64,000 bases of DNA from Corynebacterium pilosum DSM 20521 = CIP 103422 (GCF_000373805.1 NZ_KB892467.1:113210-177209); one strand, 5' to 3'. Positions 34,219-44,934 are shown, numbered from the stretch's first letter. Translations and numbers: made by a program. The notes: generated by a model from the letters alone, not told the origin.

Positions 34219-34536
34219 CTAGCCGGCCTGCTGCATCGTCGCCCACAGCCCGGCGGTGTGCAGCTTCTTCACGTCGCCTTCCACCTTGTCTTTCTCCCCG
34301 GAAGACACGACGGCTTTGCCCTCGGTGTGGACTTGCATCATCAATTCGGTGGCGCGCTTCTTGTCGTAGCCCAGCACGGTTTGGAAGACGTAGGTGACAT
34401 AACTCATCAGGTTGACGGGATCATCCCACACGATGCACATCCACGGCAGGTTTTCGGCGGTGGCTACATCGAGCTCAATGTCCTCATCCAACTCGGGGGT
34501 GGCCATAGGCGAACCCATTTTTGGTGATCGATTCAT
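34219..34536 (-). CDS. clpS: ATP-dependent Clp protease adaptor ClpS
   Basis: Adaptor that recognises N-degron substrates and hands them to the ClpC or ClpA unfoldase. The 105-residue protein has a variable acidic N-terminus followed by the conserved core [20 protein letters not shown] (the DDxVN-type substrate-binding segment), [19 protein letters not shown] and the C-terminal [11 protein letters not shown]. Internal Met codons at positions 7 and 11 are possible alternative starts. It opens the leftward clpS-DUF2017-P1 peptidase-rhomboid group. Confidence 0.94.
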   Translation of the reverse strand: MNRSPKMGSPMATPELDEDIELDVATAENLPWMCIVWDDPVNLMSYVTYVFQTVLGYDKKRATELMMQVHTEGKAVVSSGEKDKVEGDVKKLHTAGLWATMQQAG

Positions 34537-34650
34537 ATCCTAAGGGTAACCAATTTCCGTCAATCCGCGCGTACCCGGGGAGGGTAGACTATCGTCGATT
34601 TCAATAGCATCGGCTTTTGACACTGATTAAGGACAGGTTGAGGACAGTTC

Positions 34651-35199
34651 ATGAACCGGCTATCCAGTAACTTTGCCGGCAACTTTGCCAACCTCGACGA
34701 GTTTCTGCGTGCGCTCGCGGGTGTGTTCAGCGTCGTCTTCGCGCTTCTGGCGACGATTCTCGCGGCAGTCGGTGGCTCCTCAGATGAGGATGCCGGATCC
34801 TCCCGCTCAGACGGCTACGTCTCCCCCGGCCTGGATGATTCCATCGACCTCGAGTTCATCCGCGGGGACATGTTATACGCGATCAACAAGGTGCGTGCCG
34901 ACGAAGTCCGCGCCGATGTTCTTCCTGTCACCTCTGACTTGAAGCTGCAGTACATGGCCCAAAGCCACGCCGAAGGAAACGCGATGACCGGCACCTTCGC
35001 ACCTCTCGACGCCGACGTGGCTATGATGCAGGCCTCCCTGAGCAAGAGCCAGGCCACTAGCCACAATGTGATGAACGAGTTCTTGCTCGACCAGCCCAAC
35101 ACGGATCTCATGATCAGCCCTGAACACGCCCATCTGGGTGTGGGCGTGGCCCAGGGGCAAGACCGCGTGTGGGTTGTCGTCGTCTTTTCCCGCCAATAG
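34651..35199 (+). CDS. Secreted or membrane-anchored CAP-superfamily-like protein
   Basis: A 182-residue protein with a hydrophobic segment at about residues 20-42 (LRALAGVFSVVFALLATILAAVG), which could be an uncleaved anchor or signal peptide, then a Ser/Asp-rich linker and a C-terminal domain. That domain has features of the CAP/SCP fold: a helix AINKVRADEV, LKLQYMAQSHAEGNAM, and a closing strand HLGVGVAQGQDRVWVVVVF. The usual CAP histidine ligands are only partly evident, so the domain may be degenerate. It is divergent from clpS and lies ahead of pncB on the same strand. Function unknown. Confidence 0.72.
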   Translation: MNRLSSNFAGNFANLDEFLRALAGVFSVVFALLATILAAVGGSSDEDAGSSRSDGYVSPGLDDSIDLEFIRGDMLYAINKVRADEVRADVLPVTSDLKLQYMAQSHAEGNAMTGTFAPLDADVAMMQASLSKSQATSHNVMNEFLLDQPNTDLMISPEHAHLGVGVAQGQDRVWVVVVFSRQ

Positions 35200-35235
35200 C
35201 GGCCGCATGTCCGGATGGTGGGTTAGTCTGGTTTC

Positions 35236-36579
35236 GTGACTGAATATTCTTCCCATGGCCAAGATCGTTCTACTTCCTTCCTCACGGATAAGTATGAGTT
35301 GACGATGTTGCAGGCAGCCCTGCGCGACGGAACAGCCGGGCGCCAGTGCGCCTTCGAGGTGTTCTCCCGCAAGCTGCAAAATGAGCGCCGCTACGGGGTC
35401 GTCGCCGGCACCTCCCGTGTCCTGCGCGCAATCCGAGACTTCCGCTTCACCGATAAGCAGTTGGAAACGCTCGACTTCCTCGACGACGAAGCGAAGGAAT
35501 TCTTGCGTGACTACAAGTTCTCTGGCGACATCGACGGTTATTTGGAAGGTGACCTCTACTTCCCTTATTCGCCGATCCTCTCCGTGCGCGGTACCTTTGC
35601 AGAATGCGTCGTGCTGGAAACGGTGATCTTGTCGATCATGAACGCGGACTCCGCAGTCGCCTCGGCCGCTTCAAGGATGGTGACCGCGGCGGATGGCCGC
35701 CCAATCATTGAAATGGGCTCGCGCCGCACACACGAGTACTCTGCAGTGACCGCCGCCCGCGCAGCTTACCTGGCTGGCTTTGAGGCAACATCCAACATGG
35801 AAGCCTCTTACCGCTACGGCGTCCCCGCCTCCGGTACCTCGGCGCACGCGTGGACGCTGCTGCATGTCAACGAGGGCGGTACGCCGAATGAGAAGGCGGC
35901 GTTTCAGTCGCAGATCGACACTCTTGGCAAAGAGACCACCCTGCTCGTCGATACGTACGACATCACCCAGGGCGTGGCCAACGCCATCGAGGTGGCAGGC
36001 ACTGAACTTGGCGGAGTGCGTATTGACTCGGGCGATTTGGGCGCTGTGACCCGCCGGGTGCGCCGCCAGCTCGATGAACTGGGTGCCTACAACACCAAGA
36101 TCGTGGTGTCCTCGGACTTGGACGAATTCGCTATTGCTGGCCTGCGTGGCGACCCTGTCGACGTGTACGGCGTAGGCACGTCTGTGGTCACCGGCTCCGG
36201 TGCTCCGACCGCCGCCATGGTGTACAAGCTGGTCGAGGTGGACGGCCACCCCGTCGCTAAGCGCTCGCGTGGAAAGGCGATGACGGGTGGCGCCAAGACC
36301 GCCCTGCGCGCCTACCGCAGCACCGGTGTGGCGGTGGAAGAGGTGGTCTCCCCCTTCGATAAGCCAGCACCGGAGCTCCCTGGTTTGAACACGCGCCAGC
36401 TGGTTGTTCCCATGCTGCGCGACGGTGAACTTGTCGGCACGCCCCCAACTCTGGAGGAATCGCGCAACCACCTGGCGGAGCAGATCCGCACCCTGCCGTG
36501 GGAAGGTCTGGCTTTGTCGCGCGACGAACCCGCGATCAGCACCCGCTTTACCGGCTTCCCGGCTGACCCAGAAGATTAG
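35236..36579 (+). CDS. pncB: Nicotinate phosphoribosyltransferase
   Basis: Converts nicotinate and PRPP to nicotinate mononucleotide with ATP hydrolysis (Preiss-Handler salvage). The 447-residue sequence has the family landmarks FLTDKYELTMLQAAL, EFLRDYKFSGDIDGY, EMGSRRTHEYSAVTAARAAY, GTSAHAWTLLH, the phosphate-site GVRIDSGDL and GVGTSVVTGSG. It starts with GTG at 35236. PncA (13866) supplies its substrate and NadE (53041) completes NAD synthesis. dinG follows after 18 bases on the same strand. Confidence 0.95.
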   Translation: MTEYSSHGQDRSTSFLTDKYELTMLQAALRDGTAGRQCAFEVFSRKLQNERRYGVVAGTSRVLRAIRDFRFTDKQLETLDFLDDEAKEFLRDYKFSGDIDGYLEGDLYFPYSPILSVRGTFAECVVLETVILSIMNADSAVASAASRMVTAADGRPIIEMGSRRTHEYSAVTAARAAYLAGFEATSNMEASYRYGVPASGTSAHAWTLLHVNEGGTPNEKAAFQSQIDTLGKETTLLVDTYDITQGVANAIEVAGTELGGVRIDSGDLGAVTRRVRRQLDELGAYNTKIVVSSDLDEFAIAGLRGDPVDVYGVGTSVVTGSGAPTAAMVYKLVEVDGHPVAKRSRGKAMTGGAKTALRAYRSTGVAVEEVVSPFDKPAPELPGLNTRQLVVPMLRDGELVGTPPTLEESRNHLAEQIRTLPWEGLALSRDEPAISTRFTGFPADPED

Positions 36580-36597
36580 GGCGCTACACTCTCCTGT

Positions 36598-38586
36598 GTG
36601 AGTGATCAGCCGTTGACTCAAACAACCACCGACCTGCTTGCCACTGCCGTCGACGCCCTCGGTGGTGCCCGGCGCGACGGGCAGGTGTCGATGGCCGAAG
36701 CAGTCACCAAGGCACTCGACACTGAACGCCACCTCGCCGTGCAGGCAGGCACGGGCACGGGTAAGTCCTTGGCCTACCTGGTCCCTGCCATCCGGCACGC
36801 GCTGGCTGCTGACACCACGGTGATTATCTCCACTGCCACGTTGGCTCTGCAGCGCCAGCTCGTCGAGCGCGACCTGCCCAGGCTTGCTGACGCCCTTGAG
36901 CCCGTGATGGAACGCCGCCCGACGTTTGCCATCCAGAAGGGCCGTTCCAACTACGTCTGCCTGCACAAACTTTCTGTCGAGGACGAAGCACCGGATGCCC
37001 TCTTCGAGGATTCGACTACCAGCTGGATGGGCAAGCATGTTGCTCGCGTCCACGAGTGGGCCCAGGACACTGAGACCGGTGACCGCGATGACCTCGACCC
37101 CGGTGTGCCTGATCTAGCGTGGCGCCAAGTGTCCGTCACCGCCGCCGAGTGCCTCGGCGCGACGCGCTGCCCCCATGGCGAGGAGTGCTTCGCGGAACTG
37201 GCGAGGGCTAAAACCCGTGACGTTGACATCGTGGTAACGAACCACGCCCTCCTGGCCATCGATGCGCTGGCTGACGTAGACATCCTGCCGGAGCACGATG
37301 TCGTCGTCATTGATGAGGCCCACGAACTCGACGGACGCATCACCTCAGTTGCAACCTCGGAGATCTCCGCCAACGCGCTTACCCTGTCTGCCCGCCGCGC
37401 CGGCAAGTTGGACGCGACGAAAAAGAAGCAGGACCTCGAAGAAGTCATCGACGATTTCACAGCCGTGGTGGACCTTGAGGAACCGGGCCGCTGGGAGGAC
37501 ATTTCGGATTCTGCACGTGGTGCTTTCGTCGCCGTGCGCGCCGCCCTGTGGCGCACCCGCGAGGAGATCGCACGTGCCCCCGAAGGCGAAAACACGAACG
37601 ATCCTGAGCGTTTCGCCGAACGCGAGAACTTGAGGAATCATCTCCAAGACCAGCACGATGCCGTGGTGCGCATCCTCGCGGTCTTCGACGAGGACAACCC
37701 GGCAGAATACGACGACGTGGTCTGGCTGGAGCGTTCCGAGCGCTACGGCGACACCGTGGCGGTGGCCCCGCTGTCTGTCGCAGGATTGCTGCACGATCGC
37801 CTCTTCGGCGAGCAGACCGTAGTTCTGACTTCTGCCACGTTGACCATCGGCGGCAACTTTGAGGCCATGGCTGCCAGCTGGGGACTCCCGCATGGATCGT
37901 GGGACAGTTTGGACGCGGGCACCCCGTTTGACCCACGCAAGTCCGGCATTCTCTATAACGCGGCCCACCTGCCCACGCCTGGGCGCGAGGGGCTTGCCGA
38001 CGACACCCTCGACGAGATTGCCGGCTTGATTACCGCCGCTGGAGGCCGCACCCTGGGGTTGTTTTCTTCCAAGCGTGCCGCCCAGCAGGCCGCCGAGGCG
38101 ATGCGCTCTCGGCTGCCGTTTGAGATCTATGTCCAGGGCGAGGATTCGATTGGGTTGCTCGTCGATAAGTTCGCGAAGAACGAAAACTCGTGCCTGTTTG
38201 GCACGCTGACCCTGTGGCAGGGCGTGGATGTGCCGGGCCGTGCCTTGTCGCTGGTTCTCATTGACCGGATCCCGTTTCCGCGGCCCGATGAACCGCTGCT
38301 GCAGGCCCGCTCAAAGGCTGCCGACGCGGCGGGGCGTTCCGGTTTCATGGAGGTCTCCGCCACGCACGCTGCGCTGCTGATGGCCCAGGGCGCGGGGCGT
38401 TTATTGCGCCGCGTGACTGACCGCGGCGTGGTGGCCGTGCTGGATAATCGCTTAACGACGAAGCGCTATGGTTCTTTCCTGCGCAAGAGTCTGCCGGACT
38501 TCTGGACCACAACAGACCCCGATGTGGTGCGCGGTGCTTTAAGAAGGCTGGTCGCACCGCCCACATCGGCGGACTCTAAGCAGTAG
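36598..38586 (+). CDS. dinG: DinG-family ATP-dependent DNA helicase
   Basis: XPD-like superfamily 2 helicase, 5'-to-3', involved in DNA repair and removal of R-loops. The 662-residue protein has Walker A GTGTGKSLAYLVPA near residue 55, the DEAH box VIDEAHELDG near 240, VLTSATLTIGG, and the C-terminal QGVDVPGRALSLVLIDRIPF and QGAGRLLRR motifs. Four cysteines between motifs I and II (in NYVC, AECLG, TRCPH and EECFA) are placed like the ligands of the 4Fe-4S cluster. The start is GTG at 36598. Its 3' end overlaps the convergent gene at 38576 by 11 bases. Confidence 0.93.
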   Translation: MSDQPLTQTTTDLLATAVDALGGARRDGQVSMAEAVTKALDTERHLAVQAGTGTGKSLAYLVPAIRHALAADTTVIISTATLALQRQLVERDLPRLADALEPVMERRPTFAIQKGRSNYVCLHKLSVEDEAPDALFEDSTTSWMGKHVARVHEWAQDTETGDRDDLDPGVPDLAWRQVSVTAAECLGATRCPHGEECFAELARAKTRDVDIVVTNHALLAIDALADVDILPEHDVVVIDEAHELDGRITSVATSEISANALTLSARRAGKLDATKKKQDLEEVIDDFTAVVDLEEPGRWEDISDSARGAFVAVRAALWRTREEIARAPEGENTNDPERFAERENLRNHLQDQHDAVVRILAVFDEDNPAEYDDVVWLERSERYGDTVAVAPLSVAGLLHDRLFGEQTVVLTSATLTIGGNFEAMAASWGLPHGSWDSLDAGTPFDPRKSGILYNAAHLPTPGREGLADDTLDEIAGLITAAGGRTLGLFSSKRAAQQAAEAMRSRLPFEIYVQGEDSIGLLVDKFAKNENSCLFGTLTLWQGVDVPGRALSLVLIDRIPFPRPDEPLLQARSKAADAAGRSGFMEVSATHAALLMAQGAGRLLRRVTDRGVVAVLDNRLTTKRYGSFLRKSLPDFWTTTDPDVVRGALRRLVAPPTSADSKQ

Positions 38587-39325
38587 GTCCAAAAACCGCC
38601 GTCGTGATCGAGTCCGGCGCGATTTCGGTGAAACCGGCATCCCTGACGCATACTGCTCCCGGCATCTCGGTTGCTCGAATAAATTCGTCATCCTCGCACT
38701 CGATCACGTTGAGGGGAAAGCCTGCGTTTGCCCATGCGAGGGCCTCGTTCGTCGGCAACTGAGCCGCCCACAGCATGGAGGCATGGCCCACTTGTGCTGC
38801 AGCCTTGCCCACCGTCATCTCCAAGGCTGCGTCCACGGCGATCGTCGGCACGCGAGGATCTGGCTCAGGCTGTTCCGAACCGGGGAGGTCGGTGCCTTGG
38901 ATCTGCAGTTTCTTTAACGGCGCAGGGACGTCGTGGACCGAGGAGGGAACGAACGCGCGGGCCTGTGCCCCCTCCGCGTCCACGGTGACACCGGGCAGCG
39001 TTTGGACGTCCTCCCACGCCTTGTTGCGGCCCCGACGGGCGACCTTGCGGATCAGATGGCTGTACCAACCCATCAGTCCCTCGCGCCACGGACCCTCCTG
39101 CCCTGCCTCCGGTGCCATGCACACGGCGACGACGGCCCTAGCGGCGGCGACCAGCATGGCGTTGCGATCAGGCGGGGTCTGCTTTGGGATGTGCAGCGCG
39201 ATTTGCATCGCCTGGACCGTCGACGGGTCCGCGGGATCCTCGTGGCGTTCATGACGATCCGCCGACACGCTCGAGGCAAGCAACTGGTGGGCAGAGGCGA
39301 TCAGTGAATCTGACTCTTGGGCCAT
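38576..39325 (-). CDS. PTH2-like peptidyl-tRNA hydrolase domain protein
   Basis: A 249-residue protein. The C-terminal third (VPTIAVDAALEMTVGKAAAQVGHASMLWAAQLP, then LPLNV-like strand and FIRATEMPGAVCVRDAGFTEIAPDSIT) resembles the PTH2 fold, in which GKxxAQxxHA is the signature. The N-terminal two thirds (HIPKQTPPDRNAMLVAAARAVVAV and GPWREGLMGWYSHLIRKVARRGRNKAW) look like an accessory helical region. PTH2 is the archaeal/eukaryotic form, while bacteria normally rely on Pth1, so the in vivo job is open. The stop overlaps the end of dinG. It abuts serB, with the stop of serB sharing base 39325. Confidence 0.8.
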   Translation of the reverse strand: MAQESDSLIASAHQLLASSVSADRHERHEDPADPSTVQAMQIALHIPKQTPPDRNAMLVAAARAVVAVCMAPEAGQEGPWREGLMGWYSHLIRKVARRGRNKAWEDVQTLPGVTVDAEGAQARAFVPSSVHDVPAPLKKLQIQGTDLPGSEQPEPDPRVPTIAVDAALEMTVGKAAAQVGHASMLWAAQLPTNEALAWANAGFPLNVIECEDDEFIRATEMPGAVCVRDAGFTEIAPDSITTAVFGPTA

Positions 39326-40587
39326 TAGTTCAGCGGCACCTTGCGGAACGTACCGTCCTTGAGGTCCGAGTCGTCGATCTCGCTGCGGGGCACACCAAGG
39401 ATGTACAGGACCGAGTCCAAGAAGGGCGTGTTCACCGAGGTGTCAGCGATTTCCTTTAGCGCCGGCTTGGCGTTGAAAGCGATGCCAAGACCCGCGGCCG
39501 ACAGCATATCGATGTCATTGGCACCATCGCCCACGGCGACGGTTTGCTGCATAGTGAGGTTCGAGTCTTCGGCGAACTCGGCCAAGAACTCTGACTTGGC
39601 GGCGCGGTCAACGATTTTGCCGACGACATTGCCAGTGAGCTTCCCGTCCACGATCTCGAGGGTGTTCGCGCGCATGTAATCCAGCTGCAGGTCTTCCGCA
39701 AGATCTTCGAGAATTTGGACGAAACCGCCCGAGACGACGGCTGTGCGGTAGCCCATCTTCTTCAGGGTGCGGATCGTGGTGCGTGCACCTGGTGTCAGTT
39801 CGATATCGCGGGCGACTTCGTCGATGACAGACGCATCGAGTCCGGCCAGTGCCTTGACGCGCTCGCGCAGGGACTCTTCGAAGTCCAGCTCGCCGCGCAT
39901 GGCGCGCTCGGTAACCGCAGCGACTTCTTCCTCCTTGCCGGCGTGGGCGGCGAGCATCTCGATGACTTCGCCGGTGATCAGGGTGGAGTCACAGTCGAAG
40001 CACACGAGGCGCTTTGCGCGGCGTGCAAGCCCTGCCCCTTCGATGGCTAGGTCTACGCCAAGCCGTGGGGTCAGTTCGGCGAGTGCTTCGCGGATCGCCT
40101 TACCGTCGCCCGGGGTGTAGTTCGGGATGGTGCAGTACAGCTCCAGGCCGGTGACTGGGTAGTCCGAGATGCCGCGAATGCGGTCGATGTTGGCGTCGAA
40201 GTTGGCCAGGGTGCGGCCGACTTGGGAGACGTCGGAGGCAGTGACGGGGTTACCCAGCATCACGACGACGTGTGTGGAACGCGGCTGGCCGGAGGAGGCG
40301 ACGTGCTCTCCCACCTCGATGGTGACGCGCTGGTGGTAAGTCTCCAGGGTGTCTTTGAGGCCCTTTTCTAAGGTGTCTAGGCCATCGGTCTTGATGCCGA
40401 CAAAGGCGGCGAGGAAGAGGTTGCCTCGGAAGTTGGCCTGCTCGACGTCGAGAAGCTGGACACCGTGGGAGGACAGGACACGAAACGCCGAGGCGGAAAC
40501 GCCGGGCCGGTCGGGACCCGTGATGGTGATGACGGCGTGGGTGAGCCCTGGCTGGAGGTCTACGACATCTGTCGTGGGTGTAGTCAC
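39325..40587 (-). CDS. serB: Phosphoserine phosphatase with N-terminal ACT domains
   Basis: Last enzyme of serine synthesis. The 420-residue protein has two ACT-like regulatory modules (HAVITITGPDRPGVSASAFRVL; STHVVVMLGNPVTASDV) followed by the HAD-type phosphatase with DCDSTLI (nucleophile Asp), RTAVVSGGF and AVGDGANDIDML. I start it at GTG 40587, which gives VTTPTTDVVDL. A TTG 13 codons upstream is the only earlier option. ACT domains suggest feedback by serine or another amino acid. The preceding gene on this strand is ctaD, behind a terminator, as in C. glutamicum. Confidence 0.93.
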   Translation of the reverse strand: MTTPTTDVVDLQPGLTHAVITITGPDRPGVSASAFRVLSSHGVQLLDVEQANFRGNLFLAAFVGIKTDGLDTLEKGLKDTLETYHQRVTIEVGEHVASSGQPRSTHVVVMLGNPVTASDVSQVGRTLANFDANIDRIRGISDYPVTGLELYCTIPNYTPGDGKAIREALAELTPRLGVDLAIEGAGLARRAKRLVCFDCDSTLITGEVIEMLAAHAGKEEEVAAVTERAMRGELDFEESLRERVKALAGLDASVIDEVARDIELTPGARTTIRTLKKMGYRTAVVSGGFVQILEDLAEDLQLDYMRANTLEIVDGKLTGNVVGKIVDRAAKSEFLAEFAEDSNLTMQQTVAVGDGANDIDMLSAAGLGIAFNAKPALKEIADTSVNTPFLDSVLYILGVPRSEIDDSDLKDGTFRKVPLN

Positions 40588-40669
40588 TGCGACTGTTCTT
40601 TCTGCTGTGAAATGAGATGGGTACAACGTGATGAGTGCGGGGCGGGATTGGTAGCCCCATAATCCCCAA

Positions 40670-40707
40670 AACCCCCGGTCTCAACTTCTGGAGTTGAGCC
40701 GGGGGTT
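40670..40707 (-). terminator. Terminator downstream of ctaD
   Basis: Stem AACCCCCGG + CTCAAC (40670-40685) pairs with GTTGAG + CCGGGGGTT (40693-40707), with one bulged T. It lies between the ctaD stop and the serB start and isolates the two genes. Confidence 0.85.
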
Positions 40708-40758
40708 GTGAACCGTAGTCAGTTTCGGATCAGATGCTTTGGGGTGAAGCCGTGGCCC

Positions 40759-42444
40759 TTAGACGTGGGCTTCCTTTCGCATTCGCTCCACCATGTGCGG
40801 GTAGTGCAGCTCGAACGCTGGGCGCTCGGAGCGGATACGTGGCAGGGAGGTGAAGTTGTGGCGTGGTGGTGGGCAGGAGGTTGCCCACTCGAGAGAGTTG
40901 CCGTAGCCCCATGGGTCGTCGACGGTAACGATCTCGCCGTAGCGCCAGGACTTGAAGACGTTCCAGACCAGAGGGATCACGGAGGCACCCAGGATGAAGG
41001 AGCCAACAGTGGAGATCTGGTTGAACAGGGTGAAGCCGTCGGAGTCCAGGTAGTCGGCGTAACGACGTGGCATACCCATGTTGCCCAGCCAGTGCTGGAT
41101 CAGGAACGTGGTGTGGAAGCCGATGAAGGTCAACCAGAAGTGCCACTTTGCCAGACCCTCGTCGGCCATGCGTCCGGTGATCTTCGGGAACCAGAAGTAG
41201 ACGCCTGCGAAGGAGGAGAACACCACGGTGCCGAAGAGGGTGTAGTGGAAGTGAGCAACCACGAAGTAGGAGTCATGCAGGTGGAAGTCCAGTGGTGGGG
41301 AGGCCAGCATAATACCGGTCAGACCACCGAACAGGAAGGTTGCCATGAAGCCCATTGCCCAGATCATTGGCGACTGCCAGGTGATGTGGCCGTTCCACAT
41401 GGTGCCGACCCAGTTGAAGAACTTCACGCCGGTTGGAACTGCAATCAGGAACGTCATGAACGAGAAGAACGGCAGCAGGACCGCGCCGGTGGCGTACATG
41501 TGGTGAGCCCACACAGCCATGGACAGGCCAGCGATCGACAGGGTTGCGAAGATCAGGCCGATGTAGCCGAAAATTGGCTTACGGGAGAACACCGGGATGA
41601 CCTCGGAGATGATGCCGAAGAATGGCAGTGCAAGGACGTACACCTCAGGGTGACCGAAGAACCAGAACAGGTGCTGCCACAGAATGGCGCCGCCGTTCGC
41701 GGTGTCAAAGATGTGGCCGCCAAGCTTGCGGTCGTAAAGCACACCCAGTGCCGCAGCGAGCAGCAGCGGGAAGATCATCAGGGAGATCAGGGATGCAGCG
41801 AAGATGGTCCAGGTGAACACTGGCAGGCGGAACATGGTCATGCCCGGTGCGCGCATCGTCAAGATGGTGGTGATCATGTTGATCGCGGAGGCAACGGTAC
41901 CGATACCGGTTGCACCCACGCCGATGATCCAGAGGTCAGCGCCCACGCCTGGGGTGTGAACCTGGTCAGACAGTGGTGCGTACATGGTCCAGCCGAAGTC
42001 TGCCGCACCACCTGGGGTGAGGAAACCTGCGAGCATCGCGACGACACCGATCTGGGTGATCCAGAAGCCGAAAGCGTTCAGACGTGGGAAGGCCACGTCA
42101 GGTGCGCCGATCTGCAGCGGCAGGACGTAGTTGGCGAAGCCCCAAACGATTGGGGTACCGAATGCAAGCAGCATGATCGTGCCGTGCATGGTGAACAGCT
42201 GGTTGAACTGCTCGTTGGACAGGAACTGCAGGCCCGGGGAGAACAGCTCCGCGCGGATCAGCAGTGCCATGAGGCCACCAACGAAGAACCAGATGAAGGA
42301 CATGACTAGGTACCAAGCACCCAGAGCCTTGTGGTCCGTTGTGGCAAGAATTTGATAAAGCTTCGAACCTTTTCGGTCATAACCGAAAGGTTGAGGGCGT
42401 TCTGGCTGGACATAGTCGTCTAGCCGAGGCGCAACTGCGGTCAT
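40759..42444 (-). CDS. ctaD: Cytochrome c oxidase subunit I (aa3 type)
   Basis: Catalytic subunit of the terminal oxidase that passes electrons from the cytochrome bc1-c supercomplex to oxygen and pumps protons. The 561-residue protein has twelve helices and the haem and CuB histidines in [28 protein letters not shown] and [13 protein letters not shown]. The ATG at 42444 has AGGAGG at 6 bases; the open frame extends further upstream without a good site. The gene is monocistronic, without ctaC, ctaE or ctaF beside it, and sits between nrdF and serB as in C. glutamicum. Confidence 0.97.
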   Translation of the reverse strand: MTAVAPRLDDYVQPERPQPFGYDRKGSKLYQILATTDHKALGAWYLVMSFIWFFVGGLMALLIRAELFSPGLQFLSNEQFNQLFTMHGTIMLLAFGTPIVWGFANYVLPLQIGAPDVAFPRLNAFGFWITQIGVVAMLAGFLTPGGAADFGWTMYAPLSDQVHTPGVGADLWIIGVGATGIGTVASAINMITTILTMRAPGMTMFRLPVFTWTIFAASLISLMIFPLLLAAALGVLYDRKLGGHIFDTANGGAILWQHLFWFFGHPEVYVLALPFFGIISEVIPVFSRKPIFGYIGLIFATLSIAGLSMAVWAHHMYATGAVLLPFFSFMTFLIAVPTGVKFFNWVGTMWNGHITWQSPMIWAMGFMATFLFGGLTGIMLASPPLDFHLHDSYFVVAHFHYTLFGTVVFSSFAGVYFWFPKITGRMADEGLAKWHFWLTFIGFHTTFLIQHWLGNMGMPRRYADYLDSDGFTLFNQISTVGSFILGASVIPLVWNVFKSWRYGEIVTVDDPWGYGNSLEWATSCPPPRHNFTSLPRIRSERPAFELHYPHMVERMRKEAHV

Positions 42445-42872
42445 ACGATCCTCCTGACTACTGACGTCGACGGCCGTAGTTAGCCGCGACGCCTTATGAT
42501 ACCCCCTCACACTATGGCGCGAGGAGACAACTATTTCTAGCCACACAGGGCTAGCAACGATTAAGAGTCTATAGCGTTACGGGCATACTGCCGAAAAAAT
42601 CTTCACTAGCTTCGCAGAAAGCTCCCAGCTAAGTGCAATATGCAGGACTTTTAAGATCTGATAGTACTTATAGGGGCTTTTTGGCCACCGGCCAGCCGCG
42701 AACGATGCCCCCAAATGGGGTTCAAACCAAAGATTGATGGGTGTGGCGCGGCCGCCAGGTACTACGACAAAACTGAATATATCCTGTATATGGCGCATAA
42801 ACGCCCTCCCCCACCGCTTTGGTGGGACAGGGCGCGTGGTGCCAATGTGACTGCTGGGGCGAACAATCTAGC
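42445..42872. promoter_or_regulatory. 428-base region between nrdF and ctaD
   Basis: It holds the nrdF terminator at the right and the ctaD promoter and leader at the left. CTAGCC (42538-42543) and GGCTAG (about 42549-42554) form a 6-base-arm palindrome roughly 95 bases before the ctaD ATG, and CCCCAAATGGGG sits near 42711. No credible gene was seen; the open frame at 42577-42798 has no ribosome-binding site or family resemblance. Confidence 0.5.
42802..42834 (-). terminator. Terminator downstream of nrdF
   Basis: CGCCCT (42802-42807) with AGGGCG (42829-42834), and inner CCCACC with GGTGGG around GCTTT, 38 bases after the nrdF stop. Read leftwards the stem is followed by TTTATG. Confidence 0.75.
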
Positions 42873-43886
<1,014 letters not shown>

Positions 43887-44127
43887 TCAAAATTGGCTTT
43901 ATACACTAAGCCACCACCCTACCCCAGTGAGAAACTATGACCACCGCAACCACAGGCAGCGCGTTTACTATCCCCCGGATCCAACATTGGGTTGGCATTT
44001 CGTGCCTGTCTAGCAGAGAAATTCTTGCCCCCCTTTTTTTCACGTCGTTATCAATTTGGACAGCAATACGCGTAAGGTAACAACTATAGACACCACCAGT
44101 ACAACAACATTCAAGGATGGTTGAGCA

Positions 44128-44838
44128 ATGCCCACCCCTGAGTCGCCTGCAGCACCACTGCTGACATCAGTCTTGGATCAGCTTGGTGGTGAGATCGTCG
44201 CCGGGGAGCTCCCCGAGGGACGAACATTCACACTGCAAGACATCTCCTCCCGCTTTGGCATTTCACGCACCGTCGCCCGCGAAGCGATGCGCGCTTTAGA
44301 GCAACTGGGGTTGGTGTCGTCGTCACGCCGCGTCGGAATCACCGTGTTGCCACAGACCTCCTGGGCAGTCTTCGACCCGTCCGTGATCACCTGGCGCCTC
44401 GCCGCGGATGAGCAGCGAAACGAGCAGCTGAAATCCCTCACGGAGCTGCGCATTGCCCTGGAGCCGATTGCTGCCTTCAATGCTGCACACCAGGCCACCC
44501 AAGAGCAGTCGGACAAGCTCGTCGCCCTCGCCGAGGAGTTGCGCGAGCTCGGCTCCCGCGACCGGGGCGCCTCCGACGAATTCCTCAAGGCGGATAAAGA
44601 GTTCCACCAGCTGGTCTTCCTAGCCAGTGGTAACGAGATGATCATCGCCTTGGCACCTTCGCTGCTCCACGCGTTGGAAGGCCGCACCCGCTATGGCCTG
44701 CAGCCTTCAAACCCTGTTGAGGAAGCACTCGACCTGCACGAAACGCTGGCAACAGCAATAGCCGAAGGCAACGCAGAGGCAGCTGAGGCAGCCTCCCGCA
44801 ATCTCCTTGCTGAGGTACGTGACGCCCTCTACGAATAA
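44128..44838 (+). CDS. gntR1: GntR-family (FadR/GntR1-like) regulator
   Basis: A 236-residue FadR-subfamily regulator. The winged helix is at about residues 12-75 (FTLQDISSRFGISRTVAREAMRALEQLGLV), followed by a helical FCD effector domain (ELRIALEPIAAFNAA, FHQLVFLASGN, LDLHETLATAIAEGNAEAAEAA). In C. glutamicum the gene next to nrdF on this side is gntR1, which represses gluconate uptake and catabolism genes and activates ptsG. Context and sequence make it the likely orthologue. A matching operator-like site is upstream of gntK at 13208. A good terminator follows. Confidence 0.85.
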   Translation: MPTPESPAAPLLTSVLDQLGGEIVAGELPEGRTFTLQDISSRFGISRTVAREAMRALEQLGLVSSSRRVGITVLPQTSWAVFDPSVITWRLAADEQRNEQLKSLTELRIALEPIAAFNAAHQATQEQSDKLVALAEELRELGSRDRGASDEFLKADKEFHQLVFLASGNEMIIALAPSLLHALEGRTRYGLQPSNPVEEALDLHETLATAIAEGNAEAAEAASRNLLAEVRDALYE

Positions 44839-44856
44839 GCACGCTTAACGACGAGT

Positions 44857-44890
44857 CCCTCGCTCCCCAATGTGGGCGCGAGGGTTTTTC
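44857..44890 (+). terminator. Terminator downstream of gntR1
   Basis: CCCTCGC (44857-44863) pairs with GCGAGGG (44878-44884) around a GC-rich inner region and is followed directly by TTTTTC. Confidence 0.9.
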
Positions 44891-44934
44891 TTTCTCATTT
44901 TCATTCATCGGCAAGCCCGATTCCATGAAAATAT

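Noticed and set aside
40708..42309. 533-codon open frame antisense to ctaD
   Set aside because: Shadow frame rich in Trp, His and Glu; ctaD is unmistakable on the other strand.
42577..42798. 73-codon open frame in the nrdF-ctaD gap
   Set aside because: No ribosome-binding site or similarity, and the gap is better explained by a terminator and the ctaD promoter.
43937..44080. 47-codon open frame MTTATTGSAF in the nrdF-gntR gap
   Set aside because: No ribosome-binding site, no family resemblance and ordinary chance length for this composition.
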